This document shows positions 1-5,872 of a stretch of 9,598 nucleotides of DNA, piece after piece. Position 1 is the stretch's first letter. The number at the start of each line of letters is the position of its first letter. Where the stretch lies: positions 1 to 9,598 of the forward strand of contig CAYXZP010000080.1 in assembly GCA_964469485.1 (NCBI GenBank), in the 5' to 3' direction. The stretch comes from CAYXZP01 sp964469485 (lineage in GTDB: Bacteria; Desulfobacterota; Binatia; UBA1149; CAYXZP01). The translations under genes and the position numbers were made by a program. The notes beneath the pieces are model-generated. The model worked only from the letters and a program-made list of their open reading frames with translations, was not told where the DNA came from and made no database searches.

Positions 1-262
1 TCTTACGACCCGGGGCCGCCGGTTCGCCGCCGACGCCGAGCAACATGATCACAAAGAGGAAGAGTACCATTACCGCGCCCGCGTAGATGATGATCTGCAG
101 CGCGGCGACCAGGTGCGCGCCGAGACCGACGTAGAGCACGGCGACCATGAACAAGGTCGCCACCAGGCTCAGCGCACCGCGCACGGGGTTGCGGGCCGCA
201 ACCACACCCACGGCCCCGGCCAGGGTCAGCGCGGCCACGGCATAGAACAGCGCGGCGTTCAT
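1..262 (-). CDS. nuoJ: NADH-quinone oxidoreductase subunit J, 3' end outside window
   Basis: Membrane subunit J of respiratory complex I, part of the proton-translocating arm. The visible 87 residues begin MNAALFYAVAALTLAGAVGV and give about three hydrophobic segments. The family signature is plain: ARNPVRGALSLV at about residues 23-34, then AALQIIIYAGAVMVLFLFVIML at about 53-74, including the pi-bulge-type stretch of transmembrane helix 3 known in NuoJ. The start is the ATG at 262-260, which overlaps the nuoH stop as ATGA. A G-rich Shine-Dalgarno-like run (TGGGGG) lies about 8 bases upstream. The reading frame is open to the window edge, so roughly half of a normal NuoJ is missing only because the window ends. 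It sits directly after nuoH, where nuoI would normally intervene. Confidence 0.95.
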   Translation of the reverse strand, partial: MNAALFYAVAALTLAGAVGVVAARNPVRGALSLVATLFMVAVLYVGLGAHLVAALQIIIYAGAVMVLFLFVIMLLGVGGEPAAPGRK

Positions 263-1359
263 GCCGGTTGCCCCCACAGGAGGATCACCAGCGAGGTCAC
301 CAACAGGTTGACCAGCGCCAGCGGGATGAGCCCTTTCCAGCCCAGGTTCATCAGCTGGTCGTAACGAAAGCGCGGCAGTGTCCAGCGCAGGAGGATCTGC
401 AGCCAACACAGGAATACGACCTTGAGCGTGAACGCGGCCAGCTGCAGCAGGGTCACCGCCCAGGGAGCGACCGCTATGGTGGCAAGCCCCGGCAGGTGCC
501 AACCGTCCGAGGCCAAGAAGGGAACCTGCCAGCCGCCCAGGAAGAGGGTGGTGACCAAGCCCGCGACCATCGCCACTTCGGCGAAGTCGGCGAGCATGAA
601 GGCCGCCTGTTTGCCGCCCGAGTATTCGGTGAAATAGCCGGCAATAAGCTCCGATTCGGCCTCGGGAAGGTCAAAGGGTACGCGTTTGGACTCGGCCATG
701 CCGGAAACGAACACAATCAGGCAGGCCAGCGGTTGGTAGAAGATTCCCCAGGCCGGGATCACGCCCCCGATGTGCCGGCCCTGCGCGCGCACCATCTCCT
801 GGAGGTCGAGAGTGCCGTAGCAGAGGACCATCGCCACCAGCGCCATTCCGAGGGCGATCTCGTAAGAGATCATCTGGGCGGAACCGCGGATGGCCCCGAG
901 CAGCGCCCAACGGTTGTTGGAGGCCCACCCGGCAAGAACGACCCCGTAAACGCCCATGGAAACCATCGCGACGATGAACAACAGGCCCACGTCGAGGCCG
1001 ACCGCTCTCAGTTCTATCCGGCGTCCGGCCAGTTCCACCGTGTCGCCGAAGGGTATGGCGGCAAAGGTCACCAAGGCCGGGAACAGCGCCAGGAAGGGGG
1101 CCAGGGTGTGGAGGAAACGGTCGGCGTCGGCCGGACGGAAGTCTTCCTTGGTGAACAGCTTGATGGGGTCGGCCACCAAGGTGTTGATAAAGCCGAGATT
1201 TACCGGGGAGACGCCGAATATGCTGGCGCGGTTAGCGCCGAAGCGGTTCTGTATGAGCGCGCTCCCTTTGCGCTCCACCCACAGCAGGATGGCGGAAAGT
1301 TGAAGGACCGCGAAGATCGCGATGAGCGCCCGCAAGGCGGCTATGTGCCAATCGGCCAC
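259..1359 (-). CDS. nuoH: NADH-quinone oxidoreductase subunit H
   Basis: Membrane subunit H (ND1 homologue), which joins the membrane arm to the peripheral arm and forms part of the quinone chamber. From the GTG at 1359 the protein is 366 residues with about eight hydrophobic segments. Family landmarks: WVERKGSALIQNRFGANR at about 27-44 (conserved Glu29), the loop LVADPIKLFTKEDFRP, ISYEIALGMAL, and the acidic quinone-channel loop PFDLPEAESELIAGYFTEYSGG beginning near 228. The GTG start is chosen because GGAAGAG lies 7 bases upstream and it falls one base after the nuoE stop. An ATG at 1413 would add 18 polar residues that do not resemble NuoH and would overlap nuoE by 53 bases. The stop overlaps the nuoJ start (ATGA), implying translational coupling. 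It is slightly longer than the usual 325-345 residues, mainly from extra residues in the periplasmic/loop parts. Confidence 0.95.
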   Translation of the reverse strand: MADWHIAALRALIAIFAVLQLSAILLWVERKGSALIQNRFGANRASIFGVSPVNLGFINTLVADPIKLFTKEDFRPADADRFLHTLAPFLALFPALVTFAAIPFGDTVELAGRRIELRAVGLDVGLLFIVAMVSMGVYGVVLAGWASNNRWALLGAIRGSAQMISYEIALGMALVAMVLCYGTLDLQEMVRAQGRHIGGVIPAWGIFYQPLACLIVFVSGMAESKRVPFDLPEAESELIAGYFTEYSGGKQAAFMLADFAEVAMVAGLVTTLFLGGWQVPFLASDGWHLPGLATIAVAPWAVTLLQLAAFTLKVVFLCWLQILLRWTLPRFRYDQLMNLGWKGLIPLALVNLLVTSLVILLWGQPA

Positions 1360-1360
1360 C

Positions 1361-1858
1361 TCAGCGCTCTTCCGTGTCGAGCCGGTCGATGAGTTCGAGC
1401 ACGCTCTCGACATCGAGGTTTTCCACGTAGCGGTCGTCGAGTTGGAGCATCGGGGCTGTTCCGCAGGAGGCCAGGCATTCGACCGTGTCGAGCGAGAAGC
1501 GCATGTCGGCGGTGGTCTCGCCCGGCACTATCCCGAGCCGCCTGCGCACCGCCGAGACGATGGCGTCGGCCCCCCGCAACCTGCACGACAGGTTGGTGCA
1601 TATCTGCACGTGGTGGCGGCCCATCGGGCGCGTGTAGTACATGGTGTAAAAACTGACGACACCCTCGACCCAGGCCCGTGGAAGCTCCATCAACGAGGCG
1701 ACGTAGGCCTCGACCGCGGGGCTGATCCAACCGAACTCGCGTTGCGCCAGCCACAGTACCGGCATCAGGGCCGCCCGCCGTACCGGGTAATGGCCGAGCA
1801 CGCGCTCGTATTCGGCCATCGCCTCGGCGCTGAAGCTTGGCTGGCCGGAGTTCTCCAT
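1361..1858 (-). CDS. nuoE: NADH-quinone oxidoreductase subunit E (2Fe-2S, thioredoxin-like)
   Basis: Peripheral-arm subunit E (24-kDa homologue), which carries the N1a [2Fe-2S] cluster beside the flavoprotein NuoF. From the ATG at 1858 it has 165 residues, normal for the family. The N-terminal helical part (YPVRRAALMPVLWLAQREFGW, about 24-44) is followed by the thioredoxin-like domain. The four cluster ligands are visible as C87-x4-C92 (CTNLSC) and C128-x3-C132 (CLASC), with the typical following segment APMLQLDDRYVENL. GGAAGA lies 7 bases before ATG 1858. A GTG at 1876 would add six residues and cannot be excluded. It lies 33 bases after nuoD and ends one base before nuoH. NuoE normally functions with NuoF encoded next to it. 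Here nuoF and nuoG are absent from this position, which is unusual. Confidence 0.94.
   Translation of the reverse strand: MENSGQPSFSAEAMAEYERVLGHYPVRRAALMPVLWLAQREFGWISPAVEAYVASLMELPRAWVEGVVSFYTMYYTRPMGRHHVQICTNLSCRLRGADAIVSAVRRRLGIVPGETTADMRFSLDTVECLASCGTAPMLQLDDRYVENLDVESVLELIDRLDTEER
1367..1373 (-). promoter_or_regulatory. Shine-Dalgarno sequence fixing the nuoH start
   Basis: GGAAGAG on the minus strand, inside the last codons of nuoE and 7 bases before the GTG at 1359. It supports the GTG as the nuoH start over the upstream ATG at 1413. Confidence 0.7.
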
Positions 1859-1865
1859 GGCACCG

Positions 1866-1871
1866 TCTTCC
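1866..1871 (-). promoter_or_regulatory. Shine-Dalgarno sequence for nuoE
   Basis: GGAAGA on the minus strand, 7 bases before the ATG at 1858. It favours that start over the GTG at 1876, whose upstream bases show only a GAAG placed too close. Confidence 0.55.
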
Positions 1872-1891
1872 GCCACGACTTCGTCGCCCGC

Positions 1892-3067
1892 TCAGCGGTC
1901 GCACTCACCGCCGATCATGTTGATCATGCCGAACACGGCCACCAGGTCGGAGACCATGTGCCCCTTGATCATCTCGGCCAGGGCCGCCATGCCGTAGAAG
2001 CACGGGGGGCGCACGCGCACGCGGTAGGGGCGTCCCGAGCCGTCGCTCACCAGATAGAAGCCGAGTTCGCCGTTGGCCGCCTCGCCGGCGAAGTAGATTT
2101 CTCCGGCGGGCACACGCGTTCCCTCGATCACCAACTTGAAATGCGACATCAGGCCTTCGATAGAACCGTGGACCTCGTCCTTGTCCGGGAGCATGACCTT
2201 GGGATCCGAGATCGAGACGGTGCCCGGCGGCATGCCCGCCACGCACTGCTCGATTATCGCCAACGATTCGCCGATCTCTTCCATGCGCACGGAGAAGCGG
2301 TCGAAGTTATCGCCCTTGCTGCCCACCGGGACCTTGAAGTCGAAGCGGTCGTAGCCCATGTAGGGTTCGTCCTTGCGCAGGTCGCGCCTGATACCGGTCG
2401 CCCTGAGCAACGGCCCGGTGAGCCCGTAGCTGACGGCGTCCGCGGCCGAGATGCCCCCCACACCGGCCATGCGGTCGAGGAAGATACGGTTGCGGTCGAG
2501 CAACCGCTCGCTGTCGCCAACCCGGGGCCGCACCTTTGCCAGGGCATCGGTGACCATTTCGCCGAAGTCTTCCGGCAGGTCGGCGGCCAGCCCCCCGATA
2601 CGGCTGTAGCTCACGGTGACGCGCGCCCCGGTAAGCCGGTTTATGAGATTGAAGAGGGTCTCGCGCGCCTCGACCATATAGAACCCGGCCGTTGCCGCGC
2701 CCAACTCGGTAGCGGCCATGCCGAGACAGGTGAGATGGTCGGTAATGCGTGAGACCTCGGAAAGCATCACGCGGATGTGCGAACAGCGCTCGGGGACCTC
2801 GACCCCCAACATACGCTCGACCGCCTCCGTGAAGATGAAGTCGTTTATGAGCGGCGAGGCGTAGTTGAGGCGGTCACAGTACGGGATGCACTGCGTCCAA
2901 GTCCCCTGCTCGCACATCTTCTCAAAACCGCGGTGGAGATAACCGATCTCGGTGTCGCAGCCCGTTATGGTCTCGCCGTCGAGCGTGAGGTTGAACTTAA
3001 TCGTGCCGTGGGCGGCCGGATGGGACGGGCCCATCTGCAGCTCCATCACCTCGCCGCCCGGATTCAC
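1892..3067 (-). CDS. nuoD: NADH-quinone oxidoreductase subunit D
   Basis: Peripheral-arm 49-kDa homologue that forms the quinone-reduction site with NuoB. From the GTG at 3067 it has 391 residues, normal length. Conserved features: GPSHPAAHGT at 13-22, whose His20 matches the quinone-site His of the beta1-beta2 loop, and CDRLNYASP with Tyr69 matching the quinone-binding Tyr. Also present are ITDHLTCLG, ARETLFNLINRLTGARVT, the GGLAADLP segment, and RVRPPCFYGM near the C terminus. It ends GGECDR, matching the usual GEVDR-type end. It lacks the nickel cysteine pairs of hydrogenase large subunits. The start is set by AAGGA 6 bases upstream of GTG. This GTG overlaps the nuoC TGA stop as GTGA, so coupling with nuoC is likely. 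An in-frame ATG at 3046 is less well placed. NuoC and NuoD are separate proteins here, unlike the fused NuoCD of Escherichia coli. Confidence 0.96.
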   Translation of the reverse strand: MNPGGEVMELQMGPSHPAAHGTIKFNLTLDGETITGCDTEIGYLHRGFEKMCEQGTWTQCIPYCDRLNYASPLINDFIFTEAVERMLGVEVPERCSHIRVMLSEVSRITDHLTCLGMAATELGAATAGFYMVEARETLFNLINRLTGARVTVSYSRIGGLAADLPEDFGEMVTDALAKVRPRVGDSERLLDRNRIFLDRMAGVGGISAADAVSYGLTGPLLRATGIRRDLRKDEPYMGYDRFDFKVPVGSKGDNFDRFSVRMEEIGESLAIIEQCVAGMPPGTVSISDPKVMLPDKDEVHGSIEGLMSHFKLVIEGTRVPAGEIYFAGEAANGELGFYLVSDGSGRPYRVRVRPPCFYGMAALAEMIKGHMVSDLVAVFGMINMIGGECDR

Positions 3068-3573
3068 AGTCCGTCCTTCGAGGGCCAGGGATCCAGTACC
3101 GGGTCGCGCTCGGGCACGAGCGGTTGCCGTCTGTCGACCGGATAGGACTTGAGCAGGGGGCTGCCCTCGAACTCCTCGTACATGAGGATGCGCCTGAGAT
3201 CGGGATGCCCCTCGAACCTCACGCCAAACATGTCGTAGACCTCGCGCTCGCCCCAGTTGGCCGCCTTCCACAGGCCGCTGGCTGAGGGAAGCGCCGGCTC
3301 TTCACCGGCGAGCCGGGTTTTGACCGTCAGACGGCTGCCACGGGCCAAAGAGCAGAGTTGGTAGACCATCTCGATGCAGCCGTCGCTTGCCAGACGGTCG
3401 ACGGCGGTCACATCGACGAGCATGTCGTAGGCCTGGCCGGGGTCGTCGCGCAGGAAGCCGAGAACGGCGACGATGCTCGCCGGCTCGACGGTCAGTACCG
3501 GAGCGCCGAACGAGAAGCCCAACGTTGCACCGGAACTTTCGACGGCGCGGCCGACGTCCTGGTCTAACGCCAC
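3064..3573 (-). CDS. nuoC: NADH-quinone oxidoreductase subunit C
   Basis: Peripheral-arm 30-kDa homologue that packs against NuoD; it has no cofactor. From the GTG at 3573 it has 169 residues, normal for a stand-alone NuoC. The diagnostic stretch is NWGEREVYDMFGVRFEGHPD at about 106-125, followed by LRRILMYEEFEGSPLLKSYPV. Upstream, YDMLVDVTAVD is the usual NuoC core strand. I choose the GTG because AAGGGAG lies exactly 7 bases upstream, the same layout as the other genes of this operon. An ATG at 3594 would add seven residues and has no ribosome site. The start overlaps the end of nuoA by 10 bases and the stop overlaps nuoD (GTGA). nuoB, which normally sits between nuoA and nuoC, is absent and could not fit. 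Confidence 0.94.
   Translation of the reverse strand: MALDQDVGRAVESSGATLGFSFGAPVLTVEPASIVAVLGFLRDDPGQAYDMLVDVTAVDRLASDGCIEMVYQLCSLARGSRLTVKTRLAGEEPALPSASGLWKAANWGEREVYDMFGVRFEGHPDLRRILMYEEFEGSPLLKSYPVDRRQPLVPERDPVLDPWPSKDGL
3074..3078 (-). promoter_or_regulatory. Shine-Dalgarno sequence fixing the nuoD GTG start
   Basis: AAGGA on the minus strand within the nuoC 3' end, 6 bases before the GTG at 3067. It decides for the GTG over the ATG at 3046. Confidence 0.6.
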
Positions 3574-3923
3574 TCGAGGGCTCCCTTGCGCCATGCATAG
3601 ACGAAGCCCACCGTCAGGATCGCCACGAACATCGCCATCTCGACGAAACCGAAGAGACCGAGTTCGCGGTACAGAACAGCCCAGGGATACATGAACACGA
3701 CCTCGACATCGAAGACGATGAACAGGATCGCGACCAAGTAAAATTTCACGGAAAAGCGGGCCCAGGCCGTGCCCGAAGGCGGGCTCCCGCACTCGAAAGC
3801 TTCCCCTTTGACAGCCGCTGACTGCGCCGGGCGGGAACCGACGATCCGGTTCAACGAGACAAGGACCCCAACGATGAGCGCGGCTACTGCGAAGGAGAAC
3901 AGTACGCCCAGGTACTGCGACAT
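3564..3923 (-). CDS. nuoA: NADH-quinone oxidoreductase subunit A
   Basis: Small membrane subunit A (ND3 homologue) near the quinone chamber. From the ATG at 3923 (MSQYLGVLFSF) it has 119 residues with three hydrophobic segments, the standard size. The signature GEAFECGSPPSG at about 40-51 is the TM1-TM2 loop, whose Cys45 matches the loop cysteine of ND3. It is followed by RFSVKFYLVAILFIVFDVEV at 56-75. Asp72 and Glu74 match the conserved acidic pair of Escherichia coli NuoA. A TTG at 3974 would extend it by 17 residues, which are not NuoA-like. No convincing Shine-Dalgarno precedes the ATG. It is the first gene of the nuo operon and diverges from the amgK-like gene across 69 bases. Confidence 0.95.
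   Translation of the reverse strand: MSQYLGVLFSFAVAALIVGVLVSLNRIVGSRPAQSAAVKGEAFECGSPPSGTAWARFSVKFYLVAILFIVFDVEVVFMYPWAVLYRELGLFGFVEMAMFVAILTVGFVYAWRKGALEWR
3581..3587 (-). promoter_or_regulatory. Shine-Dalgarno sequence for nuoC
   Basis: AAGGGAG on the minus strand inside the nuoA 3' end, 7 bases before the GTG at 3573. Confidence 0.55.
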
Positions 3924-3992
3924 CAACGGGCACTTTTGGCCAGTTCCAGGCTGCAAGTCAAAAATGTTAGGCAATAATGGACGCTAACGGCG
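3924..3992. promoter_or_regulatory. Divergent nuoA / amgK intergenic promoter region
   Basis: The 69 bases between the nuoA and amgK start codons are the only upstream space for both operons and are more AT-rich than the surroundings. On the minus strand TTGACT (3961-3956) resembles a -35 box, but no good -10 lies 17 bases further. On the plus strand AATAAT (3973-3978) resembles a -10 box, but no good -35 precedes it. The exact promoters are therefore not resolved. That both transcription units start here is inferred from the gene layout. Confidence 0.45.
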
Positions 3993-5102
3993 ATGTCCCT
4001 GATGACGACCACCGACAGACAGCGCGCCGAACAGATCGTAACCGATCTCATCGCCGTGAAGTGGCCCGGCGCCAGCCTCGATTCTGTCACTCCCGTCGAA
4101 GGCGACGCATCGGCACGAAGCTATGTGCGCTGCACCATGAGTTCGCCCGCAGGACGGACCGGGGTGCCGTCCTCCGTCATGGTGATGCTCGCCGACGGAC
4201 CGGCCGTGGCCATGTCTTCGGCCGAGCTCGGCCCCTTTGCCGGGCGGGCGCCCGCGGAGAACCCCTTCGTCAACGTCGGGCGCTTTCTGACGACGCTCGG
4301 CGACGCAACACCCGAGATCCTCGACAGCAACGACGACGGGACCGCGGTCGTCGTCGAGGATGTGGGCGACCTATCGCTTTGGCGCGCGGCCAAACGCACG
4401 GGCGCCGACGCCGAGGGGCTGTTTGGGCGCGCTCTGGAAACACTAGCCGCCATCCAGGACCGGGCCGCCGCGGCCCCGGCCGACCGGCGCAGGGCCTGCT
4501 ACGCCTTCGCCCAGCACTTTGACGAACGACTTTTCGCATGGGAACTGGACCACTTCATCGACTACGGCCTGGCCTCGCCCCGCCAAGGCGAGCTCGAGGC
4601 CTGCCGCCTCGAGTTGGCCGGCCTGGCCCGCCGCCTGTCGGCCATGCCGCTCGCGTTCTGCCACCGCGATTATCACGCGTGGAACATACACGTGCAGGGG
4701 AGCCGCTTGCGCGTGTTCGATTTCCAAGACGCGCTCATCGGCCCCGTCATGTACGATGTCGCCTCCCTTCTGACGGACCGGACCACCCCGGTCATCGTCA
4801 ACCGGGGCATGGAAAAACGTTTGGTCGCGATGTTCCGCTCACTGGTCGGTCAGGCCGCCGGCGAGACCGACGAAGCCGCGCTCGAGGACTATCGTTTGCT
4901 GGCTCTTCAGCGTGCGCTCAAGGTCACGGGCCGCTTCAACTACCTGGCCGAGGAAAAAGGGAAGCTCTCCTACCTCGCGATGCTCCCGGCCGTTGTCGCC
5001 AGCGCCCGCCGTTTTGCCGCCGAAGCGGGCGTCTTCCCCGTGACCTCGAACCTTCTCGAGACACGCGCGAAGGCGGGGCGCAGCTTCGAGCCGAGCCTGT
5101 GA
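3993..5102 (+). CDS. amgK: AmgK-like N-acetylmuramate/N-acetylglucosamine anomeric kinase (aminoglycoside phosphotransferase fold)
   Basis: Predicted cytoplasmic kinase that phosphorylates the anomeric hydroxyl of MurNAc (and GlcNAc) in peptidoglycan recycling. The 369-residue protein has the aminoglycoside-phosphotransferase/choline-kinase fold. GDASARSYVR near 33-42 is the nucleotide-loop region, VVEDVGDLSL is the hinge segment, and the catalytic loop is HRDYHAWN with Asp226 and Asn231. The metal-binding DFQD has Asp243 and is followed by the characteristic GPVMYDVASLL. HRDYH.xN plus DFQDA.xGPVxYD is the pattern I associate with AmgK of Pseudomonas. Near the C terminus RALKVTGRFNYL and an aromatic, basic helix also fit. 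The start ATG at 3993 lacks a strong ribosome site; an ATG at 4002 is an alternative. The stop overlaps the next gene by GTGA, and that gene encodes the partner uridylyltransferase. This supports the substrate assignment over other sugar or aminoglycoside kinases. Confidence 0.82.
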   Translation: MSLMTTTDRQRAEQIVTDLIAVKWPGASLDSVTPVEGDASARSYVRCTMSSPAGRTGVPSSVMVMLADGPAVAMSSAELGPFAGRAPAENPFVNVGRFLTTLGDATPEILDSNDDGTAVVVEDVGDLSLWRAAKRTGADAEGLFGRALETLAAIQDRAAAAPADRRRACYAFAQHFDERLFAWELDHFIDYGLASPRQGELEACRLELAGLARRLSAMPLAFCHRDYHAWNIHVQGSRLRVFDFQDALIGPVMYDVASLLTDRTTPVIVNRGMEKRLVAMFRSLVGQAAGETDEAALEDYRLLALQRALKVTGRFNYLAEEKGKLSYLAMLPAVVASARRFAAEAGVFPVTSNLLETRAKAGRSFEPSL

Positions 5103-5830
5103 GCACGACGATGGAGGACGTCAAAGGCATGATACTCGCGGCCGGGCTGGGCGAAAGGCTGCGCCCGCTCACCGAACGCCTGCCAAAGGCGCTGATCGAG
5201 ATCGGTGGACGCCCGCTCATCGACTACGCGATAGAGACCATGACCGCCTCCGGTATCACGAACCTCATAATCAACCTTCACCACCTCGGCGACCTGATCG
5301 CCCGTCACGTCGGTGACGGCAGCCGCTTCGGAGCGCGCGTTGCCTACAGCCGCGAGAACCCACTACAGGGAAGCGGCGGTGGAATTTTGCAGGCTCGCCA
5401 CATGCTGGGCCGAGGGCTGTGCGTCACGCTGAACGCCGACACTATCATCGACATCGACTTGACCGAGATGGTCGCGGCACACCGCGAGCGCGACGCGGCG
5501 GCCACGCTCGTGGTCAGAAAGGACCCCGACATGGAGAACTACGGCTTGGTGTCGCTGTGCCCGGACATGCGTGTCGGACGGTTCTTGGATGAGACGATGC
5601 CGTCGTGCAGCTGCCCGCTCGACGATTTCATGTTCGCCGGCGTCCAGGTTCTCGGACAGGGGGTGTTCGACCACATGCCGGCGTCGGGACCGTTCTCGAT
5701 CACGAGAACGACATACCCTGAGATGCTACGGGCCGGCCGGCCTTTGTTCGGCTTTCCCTTCGAGGGGCCCTGGACCACCGTCGGCACCACCGAAGAACTG
5801 GCCCGCGCACGAGCCCGTTTCAGAACCTGA
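5099..5830 (+). CDS. murU: MurU-like N-acetylmuramate-1-phosphate uridylyltransferase
   Basis: Predicted to convert MurNAc-alpha-1-phosphate and UTP to UDP-MurNAc, feeding recycled wall sugar back to murein precursors. From the GTG at 5099 it has 243 residues and a single nucleotidyltransferase (GT-A-like) domain. The N-terminal signature is ILAAGLGERLRPLTERLPKA at about 12-31 with Lys30 in the PK motif. The metal-binding Asp is probably Asp114 in TLNADTI. NPLQGSGGGI at 87-96 occupies the base/sugar loop, and PWTTVGTTEEL closes the domain. The GTG overlaps the amgK stop (GTGA); an ATG at 5111 is the alternative start. Sequence alone would also allow another small sugar-1-phosphate nucleotidyltransferase, such as a mannose-1-phosphate guanylyltransferase-like enzyme. 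The overlap with amgK and the nearby anmK favour MurU. Confidence 0.82.
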   Translation: MSTTMEDVKGMILAAGLGERLRPLTERLPKALIEIGGRPLIDYAIETMTASGITNLIINLHHLGDLIARHVGDGSRFGARVAYSRENPLQGSGGGILQARHMLGRGLCVTLNADTIIDIDLTEMVAAHRERDAAATLVVRKDPDMENYGLVSLCPDMRVGRFLDETMPSCSCPLDDFMFAGVQVLGQGVFDHMPASGPFSITRTTYPEMLRAGRPLFGFPFEGPWTTVGTTEELARARARFRT

Positions 5831-5872
5831 GACTGGACAGCCCCGGACCGGGCCAGCTACCCTTTCAGGTCT

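Noticed and set aside
268..1392. A 374-codon plus-strand open frame opposite nuoH
   Set aside because: The translation is dominated by Gln, Arg, Gly and His with no domain pattern. It is the complement of a membrane protein gene and has no independent evidence.
1322..2752. A 476-codon plus-strand open frame opposite nuoD, nuoE and the nuoH start
   Set aside because: It is antisense to clearly conserved complex I genes. Its composition is rich in His, Arg, Ala and Val and low in a recognisable fold, typical of a shadow frame in GC-rich DNA.
1892..3067. Possibility that the nuoD-like gene is a hydrogenase large subunit, given the missing nuoB/F/G/I
   Set aside because: It keeps the quinone-site His20 and Tyr69, ends without the nickel-binding CxxC, and lies beside nuoA, nuoH and nuoJ, so it is a genuine NuoD.
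4538..5098. Extension of the murU frame upstream through amgK
   Set aside because: The frame is open but the added residues are Arg/Pro-rich shadow of the kinase. The nucleotidyltransferase signature begins just after the GTG at 5099.
5842..5852. Inverted repeat CCCGG-A-CCGGG before the patatin gene as an operator or terminator
   Set aside because: Short GC palindrome with a one-base centre, expected by chance in GC-rich DNA and lacking a T run.
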